Shown: positions 34,299-42,883, numbered from the stretch's first letter. The stretch: 64,000 nucleotides of DNA from Asaia bogorensis (GCA_945889625.1 CAMDCE010000011.1:1-64000); one strand, 5' to 3'. Notes: a model not told the origin generated them from the letters alone. Translations and numbers: made by a program.

Positions 34299-35549
34299 GT
34301 GAGTGTCATCGCGCGCGTGCCGGCATTGGCGCCGTTCCAGATTCGGAGCTTTCGCTTCCAGTGGCCGGCCGATCTGCTGGCCTCCTGGGCCTTCGAGATG
34401 GAAGGCGTCATCCTGGGCTGGTTCGTGTTGGTCTCGACCGGCTCGGTGCTGGCGCTCGCCCTGTTCGGCTCGCTGCAATTCCTCGGCACGCTGATCTCGC
34501 CGCTGTTCGGCATGGCGGGAGACCGCATCGGCAACCGCATGCTGCTCTGCCTGATGCGCGCCACCTACGTCTTGGCGGCGCTGGTGCTGATGGTCCTGTT
34601 CATTGCCGATCTCGCGACACCGGTGGCCGTCTTCGTGCTTGCCACTCTGGTCGGGCTGGTGCGCCCGTCCGACATCACGATGCGCAACCTGCTGGTTGGC
34701 GAGACCATGCCGACCGAGCTGCTGATGCGCGCCATGGGCGTGTCGCGCACGACGGCCGATTCGGCCCGCGTCGTGGGTGCGCTGTCCGGCGCCGGCCTGG
34801 TCGCGGCACTCGGATCGGGCATGGCCTATGTCGCGGTCTGCGCGATCTATGCCGTGAGCCTGGCGCTCACCTTCAATGTCGGCATCCGCCGCATCCGCGT
34901 GCTGAGCGAGGGAATGGAAGCCGTGTCGACGTTGCGGGCGTTGAAGGAAGGCTTCGCCTATGTCTGGTCGACGCCTGACCTGCGGGCGGCGATCCTGCTC
35001 GCCTTCCTGATGAATTTTGCCGCTTATCCGATGGTCGGCTCGCTGCTGGCCTACGTCGCCAAGGATATCTACGGCCTCGGCCAGAGCGGGCTGGGCTGGC
35101 TGATCGCCTGCTTCGCCGGCGGCGCGCTGTTGGGTTCGATCGCGCTGTCCACGCACGGCGCGCGGATCAGGGCGGCGCGCACCATGATCGTCAGTGCATT
35201 GTTGTGGTTCGCGCTCAACTTCGTCTTCTCCTGGATCGAGGCGCCACTCTGGGGCGAGGCTCTCCTGTTCGCGATCGGCTTCGTGCAAAGCTTCTGCATG
35301 GTGCCGATGGCGGTGATCCTGCTGCGCACCGCAGATCCCGCCTTCCGCGGCCGGGTCATGGGCGTGCGCATGCTGGCCGTCTACGGCCTGCCGCTGGGGC
35401 TGCTGCTGACCGGTCCGCTGATCGAACATCTCGGCTTCGCTGTGACGGGCTCGCTCTACAGCGTGCTGGGTATTGCCTTCACCCTGCTGATCCTTCTCCG
35501 CTGGCGCGGTCACTTGTGGCATCCGGAGGCCGCCGCCAACACGCGCTGA
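34299..35549 (+). CDS. MFS transporter (12-helix)
   Basis: A 416-residue inner-membrane carrier with about 12 hydrophobic segments. The loop GMAGDRIGNRMLL between helices 2 and 3 is the MFS motif A. The protein begins with FQIRSFRFQWPADLLASWAFEMEGV, a start typical of enterobactin-exporter-like (EntS) MFS proteins, but no siderophore genes are near. GTG start; the ribosome-site match (GGGAGGGAAACG) lies farther upstream than usual, so the start is less sure. Substrate unknown. Confidence 0.85.
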   Translation: MSVIARVPALAPFQIRSFRFQWPADLLASWAFEMEGVILGWFVLVSTGSVLALALFGSLQFLGTLISPLFGMAGDRIGNRMLLCLMRATYVLAALVLMVLFIADLATPVAVFVLATLVGLVRPSDITMRNLLVGETMPTELLMRAMGVSRTTADSARVVGALSGAGLVAALGSGMAYVAVCAIYAVSLALTFNVGIRRIRVLSEGMEAVSTLRALKEGFAYVWSTPDLRAAILLAFLMNFAAYPMVGSLLAYVAKDIYGLGQSGLGWLIACFAGGALLGSIALSTHGARIRAARTMIVSALLWFALNFVFSWIEAPLWGEALLFAIGFVQSFCMVPMAVILLRTADPAFRGRVMGVRMLAVYGLPLGLLLTGPLIEHLGFAVTGSLYSVLGIAFTLLILLRWRGHLWHPEAAANTR

Positions 35550-35592
35550 CCGCCGGCCGCAACCTTTCGCGCGGCCCCACGTTTGCGTCGCG

Positions 35593-36687
35593 ATGAAGAG
35601 GCGCCCTGCAAAAACCGTCGCTATTGCCGTTGCCGCGATGCTGATGGGAGCGGTGCCGGTCGTCAACGCCCAGCGCATTCCCCTCGACACCACCCCCGAC
35701 CCGGATGAGCTGCGCAACATCTTCACGTTCCAGGTCGAGAATGACGTCTTCAATCGCATTGGCAACTCGGACCGCGACTACACCAACGGGATCCGCTTCG
35801 GCTGGCTGTCGCCGGCGCTGCCTGATCTGCCGGACGGTGTCACGAGACTGATCACCTTTCCGACGTTCTTCGGCGAAATGCCCGCGACCTCGGTCACGCG
35901 GCGGGTTGGCATTTCGTTCGGCCAGAATCTCTACACGCCGGCCGACACGACGACATCGGCGCCCATCTACAACGATCGGCCCTATGCGGCCTGGCTGTAT
36001 GCCAGCTTCGCCCTGCAGTCGACCTACAAGCGCGCCAAGCCCGCTACGCCGGGCAACGAGGAACCGGTGCGGCTGGATACCGTGCAACTCGACCTCGGTC
36101 TGGTCGGCCCGGCGGCGGGCGGCGAGTTCGTGCAGAACAACTTCCATCGGCTGATCGGGGTCGCGCCCGCCAATGGCTGGGCCAACCAGCTCTACAACGA
36201 GCCGACCTTCGGGTTGACTGTCGACAGGCGCTGGCGGATCGGTCGCGGCATCGTGCTGGACGATCCCAAGCTCGAGTACGACATCGTGCCGCGGCTGGGC
36301 GCCACCGTGGGCAATCTGGCGACCTATGCCTCGACAGGCGCGATCCTTCGCATCGGCAAGGATTTGCGCAACGACTTCGGTCCGACCCGGGCGCGGCCTG
36401 CGCTGCCGGGCTCCGAGGGTTTCGTCGGCGACGGCTTCGGCTGGTATTTTTTCGCCGGACTGAACGGCGAGGCCTGGGCGCGCAACATGTTCCTCGACGG
36501 CAATACCGCTGGCCATGACATCGTGAGCGTCACGCATCGGCCATTCGTCGCCGAGGCCTCGGCCGGCTTCACCTTCCTGTTCCGCGGCGTGCGCATCAGC
36601 TACACGCAGGTCCTGCGCACGCCGGAGTTCTTCCAGAGCGACCGGTGGGATCAGTTTGGGTCGCTGAACGTCACGTTCCGCTACTAG
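35593..36687 (+). CDS. LpxR-family outer-membrane lipid A deacylase-like protein (DUF2219)
   Basis: A 364-residue outer-membrane beta-barrel with a signal peptide to about residue 26. Near the N terminus FQVENDVFN and DRDYTNGIRFGW are the LpxR hallmarks, where Asn-Asp and Ser/Asn residues with a later His form the calcium-dependent active site (in Salmonella, removing the 3'-acyloxyacyl chain from lipid A). It ends with an aromatic residue (NVTFRY), as barrels do. Whether this one deacylates lipid A is inferred from the family. Confidence 0.85.
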   Translation: MKRRPAKTVAIAVAAMLMGAVPVVNAQRIPLDTTPDPDELRNIFTFQVENDVFNRIGNSDRDYTNGIRFGWLSPALPDLPDGVTRLITFPTFFGEMPATSVTRRVGISFGQNLYTPADTTTSAPIYNDRPYAAWLYASFALQSTYKRAKPATPGNEEPVRLDTVQLDLGLVGPAAGGEFVQNNFHRLIGVAPANGWANQLYNEPTFGLTVDRRWRIGRGIVLDDPKLEYDIVPRLGATVGNLATYASTGAILRIGKDLRNDFGPTRARPALPGSEGFVGDGFGWYFFAGLNGEAWARNMFLDGNTAGHDIVSVTHRPFVAEASAGFTFLFRGVRISYTQVLRTPEFFQSDRWDQFGSLNVTFRY

Positions 36688-36688
36688 G

Positions 36689-36844
36689 TTATAGTCGTCC
36701 CATCAGAAGCAGGACGATCACGATGACCAGCACGAGCCCGGCGCCGCCGCTGGGGTAGTAGCCCCAGCCGCTGCTATAGGGCCATGTCGGCAAGGCGCCG
36801 AGCAGGATCAGGATCAGGATGATCAGCAGAATCGTGCCCAGCAT
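36689..36844 (-). CDS. DUF3309-family small membrane protein
   Basis: A 51-residue protein with two hydrophobic segments (IILILILLGALPTWPY and LVLVIVIVLLLMG) separated by a WGYYPSGG turn. This is the DUF3309 pattern, a small membrane protein of unknown role found widely in alphaproteobacteria. A clear AGGAGG ribosome site is at the right distance from the ATG. It follows the superoxide dismutase gene by 14 bases and is likely co-transcribed with it. Confidence 0.85.
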   Translation of the reverse strand: MLGTILLIILILILLGALPTWPYSSGWGYYPSGGAGLVLVIVIVLLLMGRL

Positions 36845-36858
36845 GGGCTTCCTCCTGG

Positions 36859-37473
36859 CTAGTTGAGATTCTTCTCGGCGAACGACCAGTTCGCGAGCTT
36901 GTCGAGCCACGCTGCAACGTGGTCGGGCCGGCGGTTCTGATAATCGAGATAGTAGGCGTGCTCCCACAGGTCGGCGGCGAGCAGCGGCGTCTCGCCATGG
37001 GCGATCGGCGTGTCGGCGTTCGATGTCGTGACGACCTTGAGCTTGCCGTCCTTGCCTTTCACCAGCCAAGCCCAGCCGCTGCCGAAGTGCGCGACCGCGG
37101 CCTTGGAAAAGGCCTTCTTGAAGTCCTTGAGGCCGCCGAAGCTGCTGTCCAGCGCCGCCTTGATCTTGCCAGTCGGCTCGCCGCCCCGCGGCGCCATGCT
37201 GCGCCAGTAGAAATCGTGGTTCCACGCCTGGCCGGCGTTGTTGAAGATCGCCTTGTCGTTCTCGTTGCCGGCGGAGCGCTTGACGACTTCTTCGAGAGAC
37301 AGGCCCTCGTACGGCGTACCTGCCGCCAACTCGTTCAGTTTGCTCAGGTAGGCGGCGTGATGCTTGCCGTAGTGGAAAGAGATCGTCCTGGCCGAAATCA
37401 CCGGCTCCAGGGCGTTTTCGGCGAAGGGCAGCTTTGGCAGGGTGAACCCGGATTTAGCCTTGTCCAATGGCAT
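36859..37473 (-). CDS. sodB: Fe/Mn superoxide dismutase
   Basis: A 204-residue SOD of the iron/manganese type. Metal-ligand regions are [25 protein letters not shown] and [18 protein letters not shown], giving His, His, Asp and His. [10 protein letters not shown] rather than the Mn-type GHxNH pattern suggests iron as the preferred metal, though cambialistic use is possible. Cytosolic: no signal peptide. It stands divergent from the bacterioferritin gene over a 203-base gap that could carry iron-responsive sites. Confidence 0.93.
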   Translation of the reverse strand: MPLDKAKSGFTLPKLPFAENALEPVISARTISFHYGKHHAAYLSKLNELAAGTPYEGLSLEEVVKRSAGNENDKAIFNNAGQAWNHDFYWRSMAPRGGEPTGKIKAALDSSFGGLKDFKKAFSKAAVAHFGSGWAWLVKGKDGKLKVVTTSNADTPIAHGETPLLAADLWEHAYYLDYQNRRPDHVAAWLDKLANWSFAEKNLN

Positions 37474-37530
37474 GACGCGTGCTCCTCGTTACCGACACTC
37501 ACGACTGGCAACGCAGGGCGAGTGTTATTG

Positions 37531-37548
37531 TTGCGTCTCATTTTTGCC
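37531..37548. promoter_or_regulatory. Possible iron-responsive operator, weak
   Basis: TTGCGTCTCATTTTTGCC lies between sodB and bfr, roughly 58 bases upstream of the sodB start. It resembles, with mismatches, the TTGCGACTTACTCGCAA dyad in front of bfd. Dyad symmetry is imperfect, so this is only a candidate; it was noted because sodB, bfr and bfd are commonly iron-regulated. Confidence 0.3.
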
Positions 37549-37676
37549 GCGCCCGACGGCACGGCGGGAGCGCCATCCGCGTTTTTCTGAGAGAACGGTC
37601 TGAGTCGCGCGCTCCTGGGTTGCGTTGCGTGTCCCGAGGAGTATCTATTGATGACGTGTCACCGCGGAGGTTCGTC

Positions 37677-38162
37677 GTGAAAGGCAATCCACAAATCATC
37701 GCCGAACTGAACAAGCTTCTGAAAAACGAACTGACGGCGATCAACCAATATTTCCTGCACGCCCGGATGTTGAACCATTGGGGCTTCAAGCGGCTGGGCA
37801 AGAAGATCTACGAGGAATCGATCGGCGAGATGAAACACGCCGACAGGCTGATCAAGCGCATCCTGATCCTCGACGGCCTGCCCAATCTGCAGGACCTCGG
37901 CAAGATCGCGATCGGTGAGACGGCGCCGGAGTGCCTTGCCGCCGATCTCAAGCTCGAGAGCGCGGCGCGCACCGCGCTGGTCGCGGCGGTGGCGCATTGC
38001 GAGACGGCGAAGGATTTCGTCAGCCGCGAGATCGTCGTCGATATCCTCGAGGATGCCGAGGAGCACATCGACTTCCTCGAGACCGAGATCGGGCTGATCG
38101 ACAAGGTCGGCGAGCAGAACTATCTGCAGAGCCAGATCGGCGAGGGCAAGGAGTCGAGTTGA
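37677..38162 (+). CDS. bfr: Bacterioferritin
   Basis: A 161-residue bacterioferritin subunit. Glu18 (LLKNELTAINQY), Glu51 and His54 (GEMKHADRLI) of the ferroxidase centre are present, Met52 is the heme ligand, and the second-half Glu and Glu-His are in EEHIDFLETE. Twenty-four subunits store iron as a mineral with heme at the dimer interface. Starts at GTG 37677 after GCGGAGG. Convergent with bfd, whose product releases the stored iron; a hairpin lies between their ends. Confidence 0.93.
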   Translation: MKGNPQIIAELNKLLKNELTAINQYFLHARMLNHWGFKRLGKKIYEESIGEMKHADRLIKRILILDGLPNLQDLGKIAIGETAPECLAADLKLESAARTALVAAVAHCETAKDFVSREIVVDILEDAEEHIDFLETEIGLIDKVGEQNYLQSQIGEGKESS

Positions 38163-38184
38163 AGACCCTTCTCAAAGGCTCAAA

Positions 38185-38203
38185 GGGCGGGGTTATCCCG
38201 CCC
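38185..38203. terminator. Hairpin between convergent bfr and bfd
   Basis: Seven-base arms GGGCGGG and CCCGCCC around a five-base loop, 22 bases past the bfr stop and 20 before the bfd stop. It is placed as a shared bidirectional terminator would be. No T tract, so efficiency cannot be judged. Confidence 0.5.
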
Positions 38204-38223
38204 GAGGTGACGCGCGGGGCGCG

Positions 38224-38427
38224 TCAGTCGGCCGCCAGGACGTTCTGCGGCGAGGCCTGTTCCGAGGCGATGGTCTGGGAGATGCGCTGGCGCAGGTCGG
38301 AGGCGCAGCCGCCGCATTGCGGGCTCTGCCCGCAGGCGCGAAACACGTCGACAGGACGGCGGGCGCCCGCCCGGACGGCGGCGTCAACATCGCGTTCCCG
38401 GATGGCCCGGCAGATGCAGAGATACAT
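38224..38427 (-). CDS. bfd: Bacterioferritin-associated ferredoxin
   Basis: A 67-residue [2Fe-2S] protein. Cysteines in MYLCICRAI and CGQSPQCGGCA give the Cys-X-Cys and Cys-X2-Cys cluster ligands. Bfd docks on bacterioferritin heme and reduces the core so that iron is released. Encoded convergent with bfr; its start is preceded by a dyad (38452-38498) likely to be iron-responsive. Length is normal for the family. Confidence 0.93.
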   Translation of the reverse strand: MYLCICRAIRERDVDAAVRAGARRPVDVFRACGQSPQCGGCASDLRQRISQTIASEQASPQNVLAAD

Positions 38428-38451
38428 AGACGTTTCGACCGTTTCCCGATG

Positions 38452-38498
38452 CAGTTGCGACTTACTCGCAAATAGAAGATAAGACGCGTTCGCAACTG
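38452..38498. promoter_or_regulatory. Dyad in the bfd promoter, possible Fur-type operator
   Basis: Two overlapping symmetries sit upstream of bfd. The tight dyad is TTGCGA-N5-TCGCAA at 38455-38471, and a wider one pairs CAGTTGCGA (38452-38460) with TCGCAACTG (38490-38498). The stretch between is AT-rich (AATAGAAGATAAGA). bfd is a classic iron-repressed gene, so a Fur-family operator is the natural inference, but the sequence is not the enterobacterial Fur consensus. Confidence 0.5.
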
Positions 38499-38509
38499 GG
38501 TCAAGGGTG

Positions 38510-38944
38510 CTAAAAGCCCTTCAGACGGTATTTTCCCAAAGCCTCCCGGAAGGTCATGTCGAGCGGGTGGGGCGTCGTGCCCTTGAGCCGGACCACCGTC
38601 ATCTCCGCCGCGACAATACAGACCCCGTCCTTGAAGGCGGCGGAGCCCACGGTGATCGAGCTGCTGCCGATCTTGATCACGCCGGTTCCCAGCTCAACCT
38701 GGCCGGGCCAGTGCGATTCGGCCAGGAAGCTCACCGTCATGCCGGCCGAGATGCCGCGCACGCCGTCCTCGCCCTGCGCCATCATGCCGATATCCCGCAT
38801 GAAGGTGAGGCGGGCGGTCTCGAGATAGGCGCAGAGCGCCACGTTGTTGATATGGCCCGCCGCATCCTGGTCGGAGAAGCGCACCGTGTCGGTGCACCAG
38901 TGCGGATAGATCGAGCGGTCCTGCAGGCGTTTGTCGCGCGACAT
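38510..38944 (-). CDS. YbgC/4HBT-type thioesterase
   Basis: A 144-residue hotdog-fold protein. The active-site Asp is in FSDQDAAGHINNVALCAYLETAR, the signature of 4-hydroxybenzoyl-CoA-type thioesterases with the DxxGHINN motif. It hydrolyses an acyl-CoA; the specificity cannot be read. Start at the ATG for MSRDKRL, 27 bases from the divergent acyl-CoA dehydrogenase start, so the two share a promoter region. Another thioesterase with the same motif is at 41472-41915. Confidence 0.88.
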   Translation of the reverse strand: MSRDKRLQDRSIYPHWCTDTVRFSDQDAAGHINNVALCAYLETARLTFMRDIGMMAQGEDGVRGISAGMTVSFLAESHWPGQVELGTGVIKIGSSSITVGSAAFKDGVCIVAAEMTVVRLKGTTPHPLDMTFREALGKYRLKGF

Positions 38945-38971
38945 GGGGGCTGAGTGTAGCATCCCGCCGCC

Positions 38972-40132
38972 ATGGCACATCCCATCTTCACCGAGGAACA
39001 CGACCTCATCCGCGCCCAGCTCCGCCGCTTTGTCGAGGAGCGGGTGAAGCCCGACGGTCCGAAATGGGAGGAGGCGGGCTTCGTGCCGCGCGAGGTGCTG
39101 CGCCAGATGGGCGAGCTCGGCTTCTTCTCGCTGCGCGTGCCCGAGGCGCTGGGCGGATCGGGCCTCGATGCCCGCGCCTCGGTCGTGCTCGCCGAGGAGG
39201 TCGGCCGCTCGACCCATGGCGGCTTTGCCATCACAGTGCTGGTCCATACCGACATGGCAAGCCCGCATCTGGTGCGCTTCGGCACCGGGCGCCAGCTCGA
39301 GAAATACCTGCCGGGCGTGATGGCGGGCACGACCATCACCGCGGTCGGCGTCACCGAGCCCGGCGCCGGCTCCGACGTGGCCGGCATCCGCACGCGGGCG
39401 GCGCGCGACGGCAATCACTACGTGCTGAACGGCGCCAAGATGTTCATCACCAATGGCGTGCATGGCGATCTCTACTTCATCGCCGCCCGCAGCGACCCCG
39501 AGGCCAAGGGGTCGCGCGCCATCACCATGTTCATCGTCGAGAAGGGCACTCCCGGCTTTCGCGTCGGCCGCGCCCTCGACAAGACGGGCTGGCGCAGCTC
39601 CGACACCGCCGAGCTCGTCTTCGAGGATTGCCGCGTGCCGGCCGAGAACGTGCTGGGCGAGGAGAACCGTGGCTTCTATTCGATCATGGCCAACTTCCAG
39701 ACCGAGCGGCTGGTGATCGGCGCCATGGCGATGGCCGAGGCGCGCGAGGCGCTCAGGCTCACCTTCGAGTATGTCAACCAGCGCACCGCCTTCGGCAAGC
39801 CGCTGTGGGACAAGCAGACCATCCGCCAGCGCCTGTCGCGGCGGCTGGCCGAGGTCGAGGCGGCGCGCCAGCTCGTGCACCACACCGCCTGGCTCGATGC
39901 CGAGGGCCGCGATTGCGTGGCCCAGGTCTCGATGGTCAAGGCGCTGGCCGGCGAGCTGGTGAACGAGGTGCTCTACGACTGCGTCCAGTTCCACGGCGGT
40001 AGCGGCTTCGTGCGCGAAACCGCCGTCGAGCGGATGGCCCGCGACGCGCGCGTGCAGTCGATCGGCGGCGGCGCCTCGGAAGTCATGCTCGAGGAGATCG
40101 CCAAGCGGTTCGGCCAGGCCTTGTCAGCGTGA
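38972..40132 (+). CDS. Acyl-CoA dehydrogenase
   Basis: A 386-residue FAD acyl-CoA dehydrogenase. Landmarks are AVGVTEPGAGSDVAGI (FAD and substrate binding), MFITNGVHGD, and the C-terminal QFHGGSGFVRETAVERMARDAR, where the dimer and FAD contacts lie. The catalytic base Glu is normally in the last segment (SIGGGASEVM near the end). It starts the acyl-CoA operon here and is followed at once by a MaoC-type hydratase. Chain length is unresolved. Confidence 0.93.
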   Translation: MAHPIFTEEHDLIRAQLRRFVEERVKPDGPKWEEAGFVPREVLRQMGELGFFSLRVPEALGGSGLDARASVVLAEEVGRSTHGGFAITVLVHTDMASPHLVRFGTGRQLEKYLPGVMAGTTITAVGVTEPGAGSDVAGIRTRAARDGNHYVLNGAKMFITNGVHGDLYFIAARSDPEAKGSRAITMFIVEKGTPGFRVGRALDKTGWRSSDTAELVFEDCRVPAENVLGEENRGFYSIMANFQTERLVIGAMAMAEAREALRLTFEYVNQRTAFGKPLWDKQTIRQRLSRRLAEVEAARQLVHHTAWLDAEGRDCVAQVSMVKALAGELVNEVLYDCVQFHGGSGFVRETAVERMARDARVQSIGGGASEVMLEEIAKRFGQALSA

Positions 40133-40157
40133 GCGCAACACAGCATCTTGGCCCGCG

Positions 40158-40610
40158 ATGAGCGAACCGCGTTACTGGGAAGACTACGAAGTCGGCAAGA
40201 AATACCCGCTGGGCTCCACGAGCTTCACCGAGCAGGAGATCGTCGATTTCGCCAGGCTCTACGATCCGCAAAGTTTTCACGTCGATCGCGAGGCGGCCAA
40301 TGCCTCGATGTATGGCGGCATCATTGCGTCGGGCTGGCATGTGACGTCCAAGCTGATGCGGCTGTTCGTCGACAACTATCTCGACAACCGCACGGCGCTG
40401 GGCTCGCCCGGGCTCGACGAGGTCCGCTGGCTGAAGCCGGTGCGGCCTGGCGACGCGCTCACCGCCTGGGTCGAATGCGCGGCCAAGGTGCCGTCCAAGA
40501 GCAAGCCCGGCCTCGGTGTCATCCACGAGCATTGGGGCGCCACCAACCAGAAGGGCGAACTGGTGCTGACCCTGAAGGGCATCAACATGGTGCGGCGAAA
40601 GCCAGCATGA
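40158..40610 (+). CDS. MaoC-family hydratase
   Basis: A 150-residue MaoC/hotdog hydratase. FTEQEIVDFARLYDPQSFHVDREAA contains the hydratase-2 motif with Asp and His (DPQSFHVD), followed by IIASGWHVTSKLMR. These proteins add water to enoyl-CoA. It lies 25 bases after the dehydrogenase and 10 before a VOC protein, with normal operon spacing. Confidence 0.92.
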   Translation: MSEPRYWEDYEVGKKYPLGSTSFTEQEIVDFARLYDPQSFHVDREAANASMYGGIIASGWHVTSKLMRLFVDNYLDNRTALGSPGLDEVRWLKPVRPGDALTAWVECAAKVPSKSKPGLGVIHEHWGATNQKGELVLTLKGINMVRRKPA

Positions 40611-40620
40611 GGGGGCCGGC

Positions 40621-41466
40621 ATGGCGCAGGCGGTGAAGGGTCTCGACCATGTCGTCGTCATGGTCGACGGCATCGATGCGGCACACGCAGCCTATGGGAA
40701 GCTCGGCTTCCAGGTGCAGCCGCGCGGCTTCCACAAGAAGCTCGGCACGGCCAACCATCTCATGATCTTCGAGAAGGACTATTTCGAGATCCTCGGCATC
40801 GTCGAGGACTCGCCTTTCAATGCCGAGCGCCGTGAGTGGCTGAAGGACGGCGGAGGGCTGGCCAACGTGGCGCTCGCCACCGACGGCTCTGACCTCGCCT
40901 TCGATGCCTTCAAGGCCGCCGGCCTGCAGCCCGATGCGCCGCTGTTCTTCGACCGCGCCGTCGAGATTGCCGGCAAGACCGAACACGCCCAGTTCCGCAC
41001 CGTGCGCATCCCCAAGACCCACATGCCGGTCGTCGGCTTCTTCGTCTGCGAGCACCTGACGCCGCAATTCGTCTATCGCGCCGAATGGGCCATGCACCCC
41101 AACGGCGCGCGGGGCATCCTGGGCGTCACGGTGATTGCCGAGCAGCCGGCGAAATGGATCCCGGAACTCGAGAAGTATTTTGGCGCGGGCTCCGCCAGGC
41201 GCGCTGGCGGGGGGCTGGTGGTGGATACCGGTACCCAGCCGATCCACTACCTCGCGCGCAAGGATTACGCGGCGCGCTATCCCGGCATCACGCCGGTGCG
41301 GCCGGGCGACCATCCCGCACTGCTCAGTGTCCGCGTCGCGAATCTCGCCGCCTGCGAGGCGCTCCTGAAGAAGAACGGCGTGAAGTTGCTTAAGCCCGAC
41401 GCCGGCCGGCTGCTCGTGCCACCCTCGCAAGCCGCCCACCTCACCCTGGAATTCGCGGAGCGCTAG
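40621..41466 (+). CDS. VOC/glyoxalase-like domain protein
   Basis: A 281-residue protein with two vicinal-oxygen-chelate modules; the first begins GLDHVVVMVDGIDAAHAAYGKLGF with the typical metal-site His, the second lies near residues 150-280. Resembles the Glyoxalase_3-like (PF13468) family. Metal-dependent lyase or dioxygenase activity is possible, but the role in the acyl-CoA operon is unknown. ATG chosen at 40621, ten bases after the MaoC stop with AGGGGG upstream. Confidence 0.82.
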   Translation: MAQAVKGLDHVVVMVDGIDAAHAAYGKLGFQVQPRGFHKKLGTANHLMIFEKDYFEILGIVEDSPFNAERREWLKDGGGLANVALATDGSDLAFDAFKAAGLQPDAPLFFDRAVEIAGKTEHAQFRTVRIPKTHMPVVGFFVCEHLTPQFVYRAEWAMHPNGARGILGVTVIAEQPAKWIPELEKYFGAGSARRAGGGLVVDTGTQPIHYLARKDYAARYPGITPVRPGDHPALLSVRVANLAACEALLKKNGVKLLKPDAGRLLVPPSQAAHLTLEFAER

Positions 41467-41471
41467 GCTTC

Positions 41472-41915
41472 ATGGCGTTCGATCTTGCCGACCGCGGCAT
41501 CTATGGCTTTGCCACAGCCGAGCACCTGAGGTTTGCCGACGTCGATGCCAACGGTCACATCAACAACGGCGCCTTCCTGCAGCTCCTGGAGAATGCGCGG
41601 GTGTCCTACATGCGCCAGATCGTGCGCTCCGGTTTGCCGCGCTTTCGTGTCGTGGTCGGCCGGCTCGAGATCGATTTCAAGCGCCAGATGTTCTACCCCG
41701 GCGGCGCGACCGCCTGCGCCCGCCTCGTCGAGGCGCACGAGCGCAAGTGCGTGGTCGGCCACGGGCTGTTCGACGGCGAGGGAAACTGCACCGCCACCCT
41801 GCGTGCCATCATGGTGTCCCTGAACGAAGAGACGCATCGCAGCGTGCCGTTCGACCCGACGGTGCGCGCCTCGCTCGAACGATTCGCCGCTTCCAAGGAC
41901 GGACTTCCGACATGA
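41472..41915 (+). CDS. 4HBT-type thioesterase
   Basis: A 147-residue hotdog thioesterase; FADVDANGHINNGAFLQLLENARV is the active-site segment with the DxNGHINN motif, comparable with the gene at 38510-38944. It is followed by an overlapping PaaI-type gene (ATGA). Two thioesterases in one acyl-CoA operon suggests release of more than one CoA ester. Confidence 0.9.
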   Translation: MAFDLADRGIYGFATAEHLRFADVDANGHINNGAFLQLLENARVSYMRQIVRSGLPRFRVVVGRLEIDFKRQMFYPGGATACARLVEAHERKCVVGHGLFDGEGNCTATLRAIMVSLNEETHRSVPFDPTVRASLERFAASKDGLPT

Positions 41916-42388
41916 CCGACAAGCTCATTCCCGAAGGATTCCGCAAGCTCGACGTCACCGACGATTTCGTCGACCTGATCGGGCCGCTCTGGTTCAAGGC
42001 CGAAAAGGACGCTGGCGGCGAGAGGCTGCGCATCGGCCTGCCGCTCGAGGCGCGCCATGGCAATCCGATGGGCTGGGCGCACGGCGGGCTGCTGGTCACG
42101 GTGGCCGACATGGTGTTGGGTGCGGGTTCGGGTCATGCGACAGGCATCCGCTGGCCCCATCCCACGGTGTCGCTCGGCACCGAGTTCGTGCGCGGCGCGC
42201 GGCTCGGCCAGTGGCTCGAAGGCACCGCCCGCATCGCCCGCCGCACCGTCAATTTCTGCTTTGCCAGCTGCGACCTGGTCTGCGGCGGCGAGATCGTGCT
42301 GGTCGCTTCCGGCGTGTTCAAGGTGCCCGATGTCGACAAGATCCCCGAAGCGCTGCGCGCCAAGGCGATGGGCCGGTGGGGGGAGTAA
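41912..42388 (+). CDS. PaaI-like hotdog thioesterase
   Basis: A 158-residue PaaI-type protein. RHGNPMGWAHGGLLVTVADMVLGAG is the family segment (HGG near the active site, then an Asp in ADMVLG). The ATG overlaps the previous stop by four bases. PaaI members cleave phenylacetyl-CoA-like esters. Last gene of the operon; a palindromic repeat follows. Confidence 0.88.
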   Translation: MTDKLIPEGFRKLDVTDDFVDLIGPLWFKAEKDAGGERLRIGLPLEARHGNPMGWAHGGLLVTVADMVLGAGSGHATGIRWPHPTVSLGTEFVRGARLGQWLEGTARIARRTVNFCFASCDLVCGGEIVLVASGVFKVPDVDKIPEALRAKAMGRWGE

Positions 42389-42390
42389 CG

Positions 42391-42440
42391 CCCCTCCGTC
42401 GGCGTAAGACGCCGACATCTCCCCAGCAGACTGGGGAGGA
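42391..42440. repeat. Palindromic repeat unit (reverse)
   Basis: A compact unit of the main family: CCCCTCCGTCGGCGT with a CGTCTTACGCCG-type stem, ACATCTCCCCAGCAGACTGG and GGGAGG at the end. It lies at the 3' end of the acyl-CoA operon, where it could act as a terminator. The opposed unit is at 44501-44589, beyond the GT-C gene. Confidence 0.8.
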
Positions 42441-42448
42441 AGGCTTGA

Positions 42449-42877
42449 TTACTTGCCCGGCGCGACGCTTCTGGTCCCTGACCAGGGATACCAGTTGTTC
42501 GGCTTGATGGTGCTTGACCAGCGACCGGCGAAGGACTGCAGGTCCTGGGCAAAGATCATGTCCAGCGTCCCGTCGCCATGGCGATCGCGCCAACGGCAGA
42601 CCATCGTGAGCGACCGGACGGCGGCGCACGATTCGAGCGTGCCGTCGACGCGGATGCCACCCGGCTCGGCGAAGAAATACTCGCCCGTCACCATCTGATT
42701 TGTCGCCGCGCGAAATGTCGTCGTGATGGGCAGTGGTTGAGGTCCGCCTCGAAGCTGGCCGGTGTATCGGCCGTCGATCCTGCTCGTCCACGAGTCATCG
42801 GCAACCGCGCAAACTGTCCCGAGCAGGACGAAACCGGTTGCCGCAACGAGTCGAGAGAGGACCGTCGCTCGCCGCAT
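42449..42877 (-). CDS. Exported protein of unknown function
   Basis: A 142-residue protein with a signal peptide (VAATGFVLLGTVCAVADD, cut near residue 26). The mature part has two cysteines (LESCAAVRS and LTMVCRWRD) that may form a disulfide, and a WYPWSGTRS end. It is probably a small periplasmic beta-rich protein; no family recognised. It is downstream of the GT-C gene on the same strand by six bases and may be co-transcribed. Confidence 0.7.
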   Translation of the reverse strand: MRRATVLSRLVAATGFVLLGTVCAVADDSWTSRIDGRYTGQLRGGPQPLPITTTFRAATNQMVTGEYFFAEPGGIRVDGTLESCAAVRSLTMVCRWRDRHGDGTLDMIFAQDLQSFAGRWSSTIKPNNWYPWSGTRSVAPGK

Positions 42878-42883
42878 GTGTCG

